7,843 bases of DNA, taken from positions 1 through 7,843 of the forward strand of contig JAMCZD010000052.1 in the NCBI GenBank assembly GCA_023473405.1, read 5' to 3'. Below the pieces are notes generated by a model. That model ran no database searches. It was not told where the DNA came from and saw nothing but the letters and a program-made list of their open reading frames with translations. The first letter of the stretch is position 1; every line of letters starts with the position of its first letter. Origin of the DNA: Candidatus Omnitrophota bacterium (GTDB lineage Bacteria > Verrucomicrobiota > Verrucomicrobiia > Limisphaerales > UBA1319). Of the stretch, positions 1-7,631 are shown one piece after another. The position numbers and the translations under genes were made by a program.

Positions 1-810
1 GGTTCGAGGCTGCAATTCCCCCTTGGACCTCCCAGCCCGGGCTGGTGGCGGCACTGGGGCATTATCCGCACTCTGCGTCGCGAACGATTTGACCTGGCCT
101 TCAATTTCAGCGGGGCGGACCGCACCCTGTTCCTGACGGCACTGACCGGGGCCAAATGGCGGCTGGCGCATCAGGCGGGCCGGCGCCATTTTTGGAATCG
201 CTGGCTGATTGCGGACTGGGTGCCGCGCCAAGACCCGGGCCTGCCGGTCTTCGAGCAGCGCCGCCAGGTATTGGCTGCCGCGGGCCTCACGCTTCAACCG
301 GCTCGCTTCGATCTCCGAATACCCAATACTGAACTTGAATGGGCCGATCGCGTCGTCCCTTCCAACCTCGTCCACCTCTCCATCAATGCCAGCACCCCCG
401 TCAAGGAATGGCCGCTCGAACGTTGGATCGATTTGGGACGGGTCATTCTGCGTGATCAACCCGCCTTGAACCTGGTGGCAAGCGGCAGCTCCAGGGCCCG
501 CGAACGGGAACGTTTGAGCCGGTTCGAGGCTGCAATTCAAAACCCGCGTCTGACGATTTTGCCCGGCAACCTCACCATCGCCCGGTTGAGCGCCGTGTTG
601 TCCAAATCCCGCGTGCATGTGGGCGGAGATTCCGGCGTTATCCATCTGGCTATGGCCCTGGGTGTTCCCACGCTCTCCCTTTTTCGCCAATACGAAGGCA
701 CACGAGAATGGCTCCCGCGCGGTCCCGGTCACCGGCATCTTACGGCTCCAGTCCTGGCCTCGATCTCGACGGACAGGGTGGCGAAGGAACTGGGTCGGCA
801 GTTCGAGTGA
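1..810 (+). CDS. Glycosyltransferase family 9 (heptosyltransferase-like), 5'-truncated by window edge
   Basis: The reading frame is open from base 1 to the TGA at 808-810 (269 codons), so the start lies upstream of the window. GT9 enzymes, typified by the ADP-heptose:LPS heptosyltransferases, add sugars to the growing LPS core on the cytoplasmic face of the inner membrane. Visible support: a segment reading LRRERFDLAFNFSGADRT, like the N-terminal-domain helix and strand of the family; NASTPVKEWPLERW, matching the 'S.P.K.WP..RW' nucleotide-sugar region; and near the C-terminus GGDSGVIHLAMALGVPTLSLF, the hallmark 'DSG..HLA.ALG.P...LF' motif of the C-terminal GT-B domain. About 270 of the usual 330-370 residues are present. 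A GTG at 220 could be miscalled as the start, but family similarity continues upstream of it. The exact acceptor and sugar cannot be told, so no symbol is given. Sixty bases separate it from the MsbA-type gene, which supports an LPS role. Confidence 0.85.
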   Translation, partial: GSRLQFPLGPPSPGWWRHWGIIRTLRRERFDLAFNFSGADRTLFLTALTGAKWRLAHQAGRRHFWNRWLIADWVPRQDPGLPVFEQRRQVLAAAGLTLQPARFDLRIPNTELEWADRVVPSNLVHLSINASTPVKEWPLERWIDLGRVILRDQPALNLVASGSSRARERERLSRFEAAIQNPRLTILPGNLTIARLSAVLSKSRVHVGGDSGVIHLAMALGVPTLSLFRQYEGTREWLPRGPGHRHLTAPVLASISTDRVAKELGRQFE

Positions 811-821
811 AGAAGGCTGGT

Positions 822-835
822 CGAGAATATTCTCG
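822..835. repeat. 14-base perfect palindrome between GT9 and msbA genes
   Basis: CGAGAATATTCTCG is its own reverse complement and lies 11 bases after the GT9 stop and 35 bases before the exporter start. It could be an operator or a short hairpin, but a 14-base palindrome is expected by chance roughly once in two windows of this size. No T-run follows, so it is not an intrinsic terminator. Confidence 0.3.
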
Positions 836-870
836 CCCACCGGCCGTTCAGCGGACATAGTGGCGGAGTC

Positions 871-2739
<1,869 letters not shown>

Positions 2740-2784
2740 TTGACCACAGGCGCTGAACCCGGTAGAAGATGGCGAAACGTTATT

Positions 2785-4134
2785 ATGAAAATGCATTTAA
2801 AATTATCCCCATCCAAGTCAGGTCTATTCCTGGCTGCCTGTGTCATCGGGTGCTTTGCCCTGGCCGGCTCCATTCGAGCCGAATCGCTTCAGCCGCCCTC
2901 CGGCTTCACCGCTCTCTTCAATGGCAATGACCTGACCGGCTGGCACGGCATGGGCCACTTCGATCCCCGCACACTCTGGGCCATGAGCGCACAGGAACGC
3001 GAGCAAATGCAGGCCGCCGATATGAAGGAATTCAAGAAACATTGGCACGTCGAAAATGGGGAATTGGTCAACGACGGTCAAGGCCCCTACGCGACTACCG
3101 ACAATGAGTACGGCGACATCGAACTGTTGATCGACTATAAGACCGTTCCGTTGGCCGACAGCGGCATTTACCTCCGCGGCAATCCCCAGGTCCAAATCTG
3201 GGATTATACCAAGGAGGGCGGCAAATGGGACCTCGGCGCCGACAAAGGATCGGGCGGGCTTTGGAATAACAGCCCCGGCGCACCCGGCAAAGACCCGTTG
3301 GTGCTGGCCGACAAACCGTTTGGCCAATGGAACAGATTCCACATCATCCAGGTCGGCTCGATCACCACCGTCTTTCTCAACGGCAAACTGGTGGTCGACA
3401 ACGCGGTGATGGAGAACTTCTGGGACCGGAGCAGTCCCTTGTGGCCCAAAGGCCCCATCCAACTGCAAACCCACGGCGGCGAAATCCGCTGGCGCAATAT
3501 CTTCATCCGCCAAATCCCCCCAGCCGAGGCCAATGCCATGCTGGCTCATCTTGACAATAAAGGCTTCAAATCCGTGTTCGACGGCACCGATTTCAACGGC
3601 TGGGCTGGTCCCGTCGATAATTACCAGGTCAAAGACGGTACCATCATGTGCAAGCCCGGCATGGGTGGCACCATTTATACCAAGGACGAATATAGCGATT
3701 TCGTGGTTCGTCTCGAATTCAAGCTCCCCCCGGGCGGCAATAACGGACTGGCCATTCGCTACCCCGGCACCGGCGATGCCGCCTACGGTGGGATGTGCGA
3801 AATCCAGGTGCTCGATGACGACGCCGATCAATATAAAACCCTCGATCCGCGCCAGTATTGCGGCTCGATCTACGGCATGGTCCCCGCTCACCGCGGTTTC
3901 CTGCGCCCGGTCGGCGAGTGGAATTTCGAGCAGGTGACCGTGAAAGGCTCCACCATCAACGTCGAACTCAACGGCACCCCAATCGTGAATGGCGACGTGA
4001 GCAAGGTCACGCAGTTCATGGCTAATAGCGCCCACCCGGGCAAAGACCGCAAGTCAGGCCATTTTGGCTTCGCCGGCCATAGCGACCCTGTCCAATTCCG
4101 GCACATCTACATCAAACGTCTGAACGACAATTAA
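2785..4134 (+). CDS. Secreted tandem DUF1080 (3-keto-disaccharide hydrolase-like) protein
   Basis: This 449-residue protein has two copies of the DUF1080/3-keto-disaccharide hydrolase domain (Pfam PF06439), which has a concanavalin A-like beta-sandwich fold. Residues 1-32 form a signal peptide: basic MKMHLKLSPSK, a hydrophobic core at 14-28, and a likely signal peptidase I site after SIRA. LAAC at 17-19/20 resembles a lipobox but sits inside the hydrophobic core. Domain 1 (about 38-244) opens GFTALFNGNDLTGWHG. Domain 2 (about 258-446) opens GFKSVFDGTDFNGWAG. Each ends in the family's 'G.I..Q.HG...FRNI.I' type strand (GPIQLQTHGGEIRWRNIFI; GHFGFAGHSDPVQFRHIYI). Domain 1 carries an insert rich in W, M and charged residues (about 56-85). 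Family members act on 3-keto sugars or bind carbohydrate; the substrate here is unknown. The frame is also open back to 2740 (TTG), but the ATG at 2785 gives a clean signal peptide. The gene starts 45 bases after the exporter stop and may be co-transcribed. Confidence 0.87.
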   Translation: MKMHLKLSPSKSGLFLAACVIGCFALAGSIRAESLQPPSGFTALFNGNDLTGWHGMGHFDPRTLWAMSAQEREQMQAADMKEFKKHWHVENGELVNDGQGPYATTDNEYGDIELLIDYKTVPLADSGIYLRGNPQVQIWDYTKEGGKWDLGADKGSGGLWNNSPGAPGKDPLVLADKPFGQWNRFHIIQVGSITTVFLNGKLVVDNAVMENFWDRSSPLWPKGPIQLQTHGGEIRWRNIFIRQIPPAEANAMLAHLDNKGFKSVFDGTDFNGWAGPVDNYQVKDGTIMCKPGMGGTIYTKDEYSDFVVRLEFKLPPGGNNGLAIRYPGTGDAAYGGMCEIQVLDDDADQYKTLDPRQYCGSIYGMVPAHRGFLRPVGEWNFEQVTVKGSTINVELNGTPIVNGDVSKVTQFMANSAHPGKDRKSGHFGFAGHSDPVQFRHIYIKRLNDN

Positions 4135-4170
4135 GAGAATCGCGCGCTTTAGTTCTTCATTCCAAGCGGT

Positions 4171-4214
4171 CTGGGGCTTTACCCAGTTATGTAAATCTAA
4201 CGAGGCGAAGCCTC
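4171..4214 (+). repeat. Two small hairpins downstream of the DUF1080 gene
   Basis: CTGGG (4171-4175) can pair with CCCAG (4182-4186) across a 6-base loop, and GAGGC (4202-4206) with GCCTC (4210-4214) across a GAA loop. Neither is followed by a T-run. They lie 37-80 bases after the DUF1080 stop and could protect the mRNA 3' end; function is not shown. Confidence 0.35.
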
Positions 4215-4242
4215 AGACCAATTCCACCCGTTACACTTATTT

Positions 4243-4303
4243 CTAAGGAAAGCAGGAAGGCAGGAAATGAATTGTACCTTTCCTGATTTCCTTTTTTCCT
4301 AAG
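4243..4303. repeat. 61-base imperfect inverted repeat, possibly a terminator or REP/MITE-like element
   Basis: The left arm (4243-4269) is nearly complementary to the right arm (4277-4303) around a 7-base loop, with about 20 Watson-Crick pairs, two G-T wobbles and a few mismatches. The left arm is made of three 8-base purine-rich units: GGAAAGCA (4247), GGAAGGCA (4255) and GGAAATGA (4263). Because of this internal repetition a second register is possible: 4247-4260 with 4278-4291, leaving TTTTTT at 4292-4297 directly after the stem. In that register it looks like an intrinsic terminator for the upstream unit. It ends 61 bases before mnmA. Its near symmetry on both strands also fits a dispersed palindromic repeat. 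Confidence 0.55.
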
Positions 4304-4364
4304 CGATATCTGGGGATGAATCGGTTGTGGGCTCGAACGCTTTACACCGGGACGTTGGGCTTCT

Positions 4365-5462
4365 ATGTTGCCGTCGGTGAATACGGACAGCAAACCGAGG
4401 GTGGTCGTGGCAATGAGCGGGGGCGTGGACTCCTCCACGGCCGCCGCCATCCTGAAGGAACAAGGCTTTGACCTTGTGGGCATAACTCTCAAGTTGTGGC
4501 CCCAGGACTGCCTCGCCCGGTTGGAAGACAAATGCTGCGGGCCGCAGGCCGTGATGGACGCCCGCAATGTCTGCCACCGATTGGGCATTCCGTTCTACCT
4601 CGTCGATGAGGCCGATGAATTCAAAAGGAATGTCATTGACTATTTTGTTGCCGAATACCGGGCGGCGCGCACCCCGAATCCCTGTGTCATCTGTAATGAG
4701 AAGCTCAAGTTCGGCGCCTTGCTTAGTCGAGCCCGGAAACTCGGCGCCCAACACGTCGCCACCGGTCATTACGCGCGCATCGAGAAGGGGCCCGATGGCC
4801 GGCGCTGGTTGCTAAAACGCGGTGCGGACCTCCAAAAAGACCAGAGCTATTTCCTGTTCTCGCTCCGCCAGGACCAATTGGCGCAGGTCATGATGCCGTT
4901 GGGACACCTCAGCAAAGACCAGACCCGGGCCCTGGCCCGCCAAACCGGTCTCAAGACTGCTGATAAACCCGAAAGCATGGAAATCTGCTTTGTCCCCGAC
5001 CGCGATTACGGCCAATTTCTCACCGCCGCCGCCGGGGTCGGAAAACATCAGGGCCAGATCGTCAATCTACAGGGGCAAGTCATAGGTTGCCACGACGGGA
5101 TCGAATTTTTCACGATTGGCCAGCGCCGCGGCTTGGGTATTTCCTCGACACGCCCCCTCTACGTAATCGAGCTCGATGCCGTCCAAAATCGCGTGGTCCT
5201 GGGCGATGTGTCCGCCTTGGAATGCGCCGAATTCCTGGTCGAACGGTGCAACTGGATTCCGTTTGATCAACCGCCCCCGGTAATGACCCTGACCGTCAAA
5301 ATCAGATACAAACACTCCGGCGCGCCGGCCACCGTCACTCCGCTCGATAATGGCCGCGCCAAAGTCAGCCTCGATTCTCCCCAGCGCGCCGTTACTCCCG
5401 GCCAGGCCTGCGTGTTCTACGACGGCGACTTGGTCGTCGGCGGCGGTTGGATAACGCGATAA
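4365..5462 (+). CDS. mnmA: tRNA-specific 2-thiouridylase MnmA
   Basis: MnmA installs the 2-thio group on uridine 34 of tRNA-Lys, -Glu and -Gln in the cytoplasm. It adenylates the base with ATP and transfers persulfide sulfur. The 365-residue length matches the family (about 350-380). The PP-loop SGGVDSS is at residues 18-24. The catalytic Cys107 lies in TPNPCVICNEKLKFG, and the second catalytic Cys208 lies in SMEICFVPDRDYGQFL; these correspond to E. coli Cys102 and Cys199. The motif ATGHYAR and the segment IGQRRGLGI in the central and C-terminal domains are also typical. All key residues are present. ATG 4365 is chosen because it places the PP-loop at the usual distance from the N-terminus; no strong ribosome site precedes it. 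The neighbour cutA follows after 58 bases on the same strand. No upstream sulfur-relay gene is in the window. Confidence 0.96.
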   Translation: MLPSVNTDSKPRVVVAMSGGVDSSTAAAILKEQGFDLVGITLKLWPQDCLARLEDKCCGPQAVMDARNVCHRLGIPFYLVDEADEFKRNVIDYFVAEYRAARTPNPCVICNEKLKFGALLSRARKLGAQHVATGHYARIEKGPDGRRWLLKRGADLQKDQSYFLFSLRQDQLAQVMMPLGHLSKDQTRALARQTGLKTADKPESMEICFVPDRDYGQFLTAAAGVGKHQGQIVNLQGQVIGCHDGIEFFTIGQRRGLGISSTRPLYVIELDAVQNRVVLGDVSALECAEFLVERCNWIPFDQPPPVMTLTVKIRYKHSGAPATVTPLDNGRAKVSLDSPQRAVTPGQACVFYDGDLVVGGGWITR

Positions 5463-5520
5463 CCTCAAGGCGGGCGCGTAATATTTCCGGTTTGAAATCC
5501 GCGGTTCCTCGAATAACGAT

Positions 5521-5853
5521 ATGGGGATGAAATCGGCCACCAAATTTGCCATCCTCCTGGTTACTGTTCCCGATGCCAAGACCGGTCGCAGCCTTGCCAA
5601 GGCCGCCCTTCGAGCCCGGCTGATCGCTTGCGCCAACCTGGTGCCGCGCATCGAGTCTTTTTATTGGTGGCAAAACCGGATCGAAGCCGGCACCGAAGCC
5701 ATCCTCTTCCTCAAGACTTCTCGGGCCAAGGTCAAGTCACTTGAAAACTTCATCCTTGACCAACATCCTTACGATACGCCTGAGGTTCTCGCCTTGCCGA
5801 TCACCTCCGGGACCCAACGCTACCTCGACTGGTTAAACCAAAGCGTATCATAG
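5521..5853 (+). CDS. cutA: CutA1 divalent-cation tolerance protein
   Basis: This 110-residue protein matches the CutA1 family in length and in its conserved segments: an N-terminal ILLVTVPDAKTGRSLAKA strand-helix, then LIACANLVPRIESFYWWQNRIE (Cys37, W49, W50, E55), EAILFLKT (59-66), HPYDTPEVLALPI (His82) and a C-terminal YLDWLNQSV. CutA1 forms very stable homotrimers with a ferredoxin-like fold, binds copper and other divalent ions, and is linked genetically to metal tolerance; its molecular role is still debated. ATG 5521 is used; ATG 5527, two codons later, is an equally possible start, and neither has a well-spaced ribosome site. It lies 58 bases after mnmA and could be co-transcribed with it, though no functional link is known. 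It appears intact. Confidence 0.95.
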   Translation: MGMKSATKFAILLVTVPDAKTGRSLAKAALRARLIACANLVPRIESFYWWQNRIEAGTEAILFLKTSRAKVKSLENFILDQHPYDTPEVLALPITSGTQRYLDWLNQSVS

Positions 5854-6101
5854 ACAGGAACGTGCTGCCGCGCGTCCCTGATTTCTCCTAGCGCCTTCCC
5901 AAAAGAAAGAAGTGGATCCCAGTGAAACGGGCCCCTTCAATGTGTCAATGAAACGGAAGCTGGGGAAGTGGCCGACAGGTCAACGCAGCCCGCACAGGCA
6001 ACCAGAACCGTAAGGACGACGGAGACAGACCGGCAAACCTTCCTGCGGGCCATAGCCTGGGAGCCTGGCAACGGGCGAATGCGAGAGCGAGCTGACTTGA
6101 A

Positions 6102-6160
6102 GAGCCCGGTGCGTTATGTGGCGCGCCACATAAGGTGCGGGAATACCGCCCGCCGGGATC
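6102..6160 (+). ncRNA. Possible group II intron domain V relic, interrupted by a palindromic insert
   Basis: If bases 6114-6139 (a 20-base palindrome plus one copy of GGTGCG) are removed, a 33-base element remains, close to the usual 34 bases of group II intron domain V. GAGCCCGG (6102-6109) pairs with CCGGGATC (6153-6160), with one G/A mismatch. GCGG pairs with CCGC (6146-6149) around a short GAATA loop, and a small 3' bulge (6150-6152) separates the two helices, as in domain V. The AGC of the catalytic triad is at 6103-6105. After it comes CTGTGCCCCG, which resembles the usual joint to domain VI, but I cannot identify a clear domain VI with its bulged A. No reverse transcriptase gene is nearby. 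It may be a dead intron fragment or a chance look-alike. Confidence 0.33.
6114..6133. repeat. Perfect 20-base palindrome flanked by GGTGCG direct repeats
   Basis: TTATGTGGCG (6114-6123) is followed immediately by its exact reverse complement CGCCACATAA (6124-6133). The six bases GGTGCG occur directly on both sides (6108-6113 and 6134-6139), as a target-site duplication would. A 20-base palindrome is expected by chance less than about once in a hundred windows of this size. Confidence 0.7.
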
Positions 6161-6163
6161 TGT

Positions 6164-6221
6164 GCCCCGTTTTGGCTTGCTCGCAAGCAAAGCGCCTTCG
6201 CCGCTATGCGCTCTGCGGGGC
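6164..6221. repeat. GC-rich branched hairpin region
   Basis: GCCCCG (6164-6169) can pair with CGGGGC (6216-6221), enclosing a hairpin GCTTG/CAAGC (6175-6179 with 6184-6188, loop CTCG) and a second GC-rich segment. This could be one compact folded RNA. No promoter or known family is recognised. Confidence 0.35.
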
Positions 6222-6237
6222 AATCCGAATCCAATCA

Positions 6238-6259
6238 GGGCGGCGCAGCAGCGCCGCCC
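6238..6259 (-). terminator. GC-rich 9-bp hairpin downstream of gdhA
   Basis: GGGCGGCGC (6238-6246) and GCGCCGCCC (6251-6259) form a perfect 9-base-pair stem with an AGCA loop, ending about 34 bases beyond the gdhA stop on the minus strand. There is no T-run on either side, so it is not a canonical intrinsic terminator. It may mark or protect the gdhA mRNA 3' end, or be a dispersed palindromic repeat. Confidence 0.4.
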
Positions 6260-6293
6260 GACCACGTCTATGACGGTTTCTTCCCGACCTTCC

Positions 6294-7631
6294 TTATACC
6301 AAGCCCTGGTCGAGCATGGCGTCGGCCACCTTCACAAAGCCGGCAATGTTGGCTCCGGCGAACAAATTGCCATTGATGCCGTATTCCTTGGCGGTTTCCG
6401 AGGCATTCCCATGAATGGTTGTCATGATCCGATGCAACCGTTGGTCCACTTCTTCGCGCGACCAAGCCAACCGCATCGAGTTCTGGCTCATCTCCAGTCC
6501 CGAGGTTGCGACCCCGCCGGCGTTGGCCGCTTTGGCCGGGCCGTAAAGGATTTTCTTGGCCAGGAATTGCTCGAGGGCAGCCGGTTCCGTCGGCATGTTG
6601 GCGCCTTCGCAGACCAGGTAACAGCCGTTGCCAAGCAGAGACCGGGCATCTTCGCCGCCAACCTCATTTTGGGTGGCGCAGGGGAAGGCGCAGTCGCACT
6701 TGACTCTCCAGGGGCGTTGGTTCTCGTAATACTCAGCGCCAAATTTTTCCGCATATTCCTTGATCCGGCCGCGCCTGACGTTTTTGAGCTCCATCGCCCA
6801 GGCCAGTTTCTCCTCGTTGATGCCGTCCTTGTCGTAAACAAATCCATTGGAATCGGATAGGGTCACCACCTTGGCGCCAAGCTGATTCAGTTTCTCGACG
6901 GTGTATTGAGCCGCGTTGCCCGAGCCCGAGACGGTGCAGACCTTGCCCTCAATGGATTCGCCGCGCGTTTTGAGCATTTCCTGGGCGAAATACACAACTC
7001 CATATCCCGTGGCTTCGGGCCGGATCAGCGAACCGCCCCAATTAAGCCCCTTGCCGGTCAGCACGCCGCTGAACTCGTTCCGCAGCCGTTTGTATTGGCC
7101 GAAAAGATAGCCAATCTCTCGCCCGCCGACCCCAATGTCACCCGCCGGCACATCGGTGTCAGGACCGATATGGCGGAACAGCTCGGTCATGAACGACTGG
7201 CAGAAATGCATGACCTCGTTATCGGATTTTCCCTTGGGATCAAAATCCGAGCCCCCCTTGGCCCCGCCCATGGGAAGGGTCGTCAGGCTGTTCTTGAATA
7301 CCTGCTCAAATCCGAGGAATTTTAAAATGCTCGGGCAAACCGTCGGATGAAACCGCAGGCCGCCCTTGTAAGGTCCAATCGCGCTGTTGAATTGAATGCG
7401 ATACCCGCGATTGATCTGCACTGCCCCGCGGTCGTCCAACCAGCAGACGCGGAACACGACTTGACGCTCCGGCTCCACGATCCGATCCAGGATGCGTGCG
7501 TCCCGGTATTTCTTGTGGCTCCTGATGACCGGTTCGATCGATTCGAGTACTTCGGTGACGGCTTGCAGGAACTCCGGTTCACCCGGGTTCCGTCTTTTTA
7601 CCGTGGCTAAAACTTCTTGAATGGTATCCAT
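6294..7631 (-). CDS. gdhA: NADP-type glutamate dehydrogenase, hexameric
   Basis: GdhA reductively aminates 2-oxoglutarate with ammonium to glutamate in the cytoplasm, normally with NADPH. The 445-residue length matches the small hexameric family (E. coli 447). The substrate domain shows PYKGGLRFHP (87-96, K89) and PMGGAKGGSDFDPKGKSD (120-137) with catalytic Lys125, then VPAGDIGVGGREIGY (161-175) with the catalytic Asp165. The Rossmann domain has GSGNAA (236-241) followed by LSDSNG (258-263), the Asp-Ser pair typical of NADP-linked members. The C-terminus returns to the substrate domain (ANAGGVATSGLEMSQNS, 369-385). It appears intact. The start is the ATG at 7631-7629; an AAGGAG (7650-7645 on the minus strand) lies 13 bases upstream, a long but usable spacing, and no in-frame start lies closer. 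It is transcribed toward cutA. NADP use is inferred from sequence, not shown. Confidence 0.96.
   Translation of the reverse strand: MDTIQEVLATVKRRNPGEPEFLQAVTEVLESIEPVIRSHKKYRDARILDRIVEPERQVVFRVCWLDDRGAVQINRGYRIQFNSAIGPYKGGLRFHPTVCPSILKFLGFEQVFKNSLTTLPMGGAKGGSDFDPKGKSDNEVMHFCQSFMTELFRHIGPDTDVPAGDIGVGGREIGYLFGQYKRLRNEFSGVLTGKGLNWGGSLIRPEATGYGVVYFAQEMLKTRGESIEGKVCTVSGSGNAAQYTVEKLNQLGAKVVTLSDSNGFVYDKDGINEEKLAWAMELKNVRRGRIKEYAEKFGAEYYENQRPWRVKCDCAFPCATQNEVGGEDARSLLGNGCYLVCEGANMPTEPAALEQFLAKKILYGPAKAANAGGVATSGLEMSQNSMRLAWSREEVDQRLHRIMTTIHGNASETAKEYGINGNLFAGANIAGFVKVADAMLDQGLV

Larger units (their letters stand above)
5854..6293. other. 440-base gene-free stretch with structured-RNA-like sequence
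   Basis: No convincing protein gene is seen between cutA and the convergent gdhA 3' end. Open frames here (for example 5968-6273 plus, starting at a GTG) are rich in R, T and A, lack recognisable domains and run through hairpins. The stretch contains an 11-base near-direct repeat (CAGTGAAACGG at 5920, CAATGAAACGG at 5946), a group II intron domain V-like segment (6102-6160) holding a perfect palindrome, a GC-rich branched fold (6164-6221) and a 9-base-pair hairpin (6238-6259). The left part (about 5900-6100) could be the rest of a decayed intron or another structured RNA, but I cannot assign it. Confidence 0.5.

Noticed and set aside
2740..2784. Upstream extension of the DUF1080 gene to a TTG at 2740
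   Set aside because: It would put 15 residues in front of a well-formed signal peptide. The ATG at 2785 gives the expected short basic N-terminus.
2824..4035. 403-codon open frame on the minus strand
   Set aside because: It lies entirely antisense to the DUF1080 gene, which has clear domains and a signal peptide. The antisense product has no recognisable domain and its composition reflects the GC-rich codon pattern of the opposite strand.
4171..4214. Intrinsic terminator after the DUF1080 gene
   Set aside because: The two small stems have only 5 base pairs each and no T-run. The 4243-4303 element is the better terminator candidate.
5968..6273. Possible 101-residue small protein starting at a GTG
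   Set aside because: It is compositionally odd (rich in R, T and A), has no domain or credible ribosome site, and is read through the palindrome and hairpins. The structured-RNA reading explains the stretch better.
5854..6293. CRISPR array or tRNA gene in the gene-free stretch
   Set aside because: There are no regularly spaced repeats and no cloverleaf with the conserved T-loop sequence. The only direct repeats are the 11-base pair near 5920/5946 and the GGTGCG pair.
6135..6860. 241-codon plus-strand open frame overlapping the gdhA 3' half
   Set aside because: Most of it is antisense to conserved gdhA coding sequence, and its first part runs through hairpins. No domain or ribosome site supports it.
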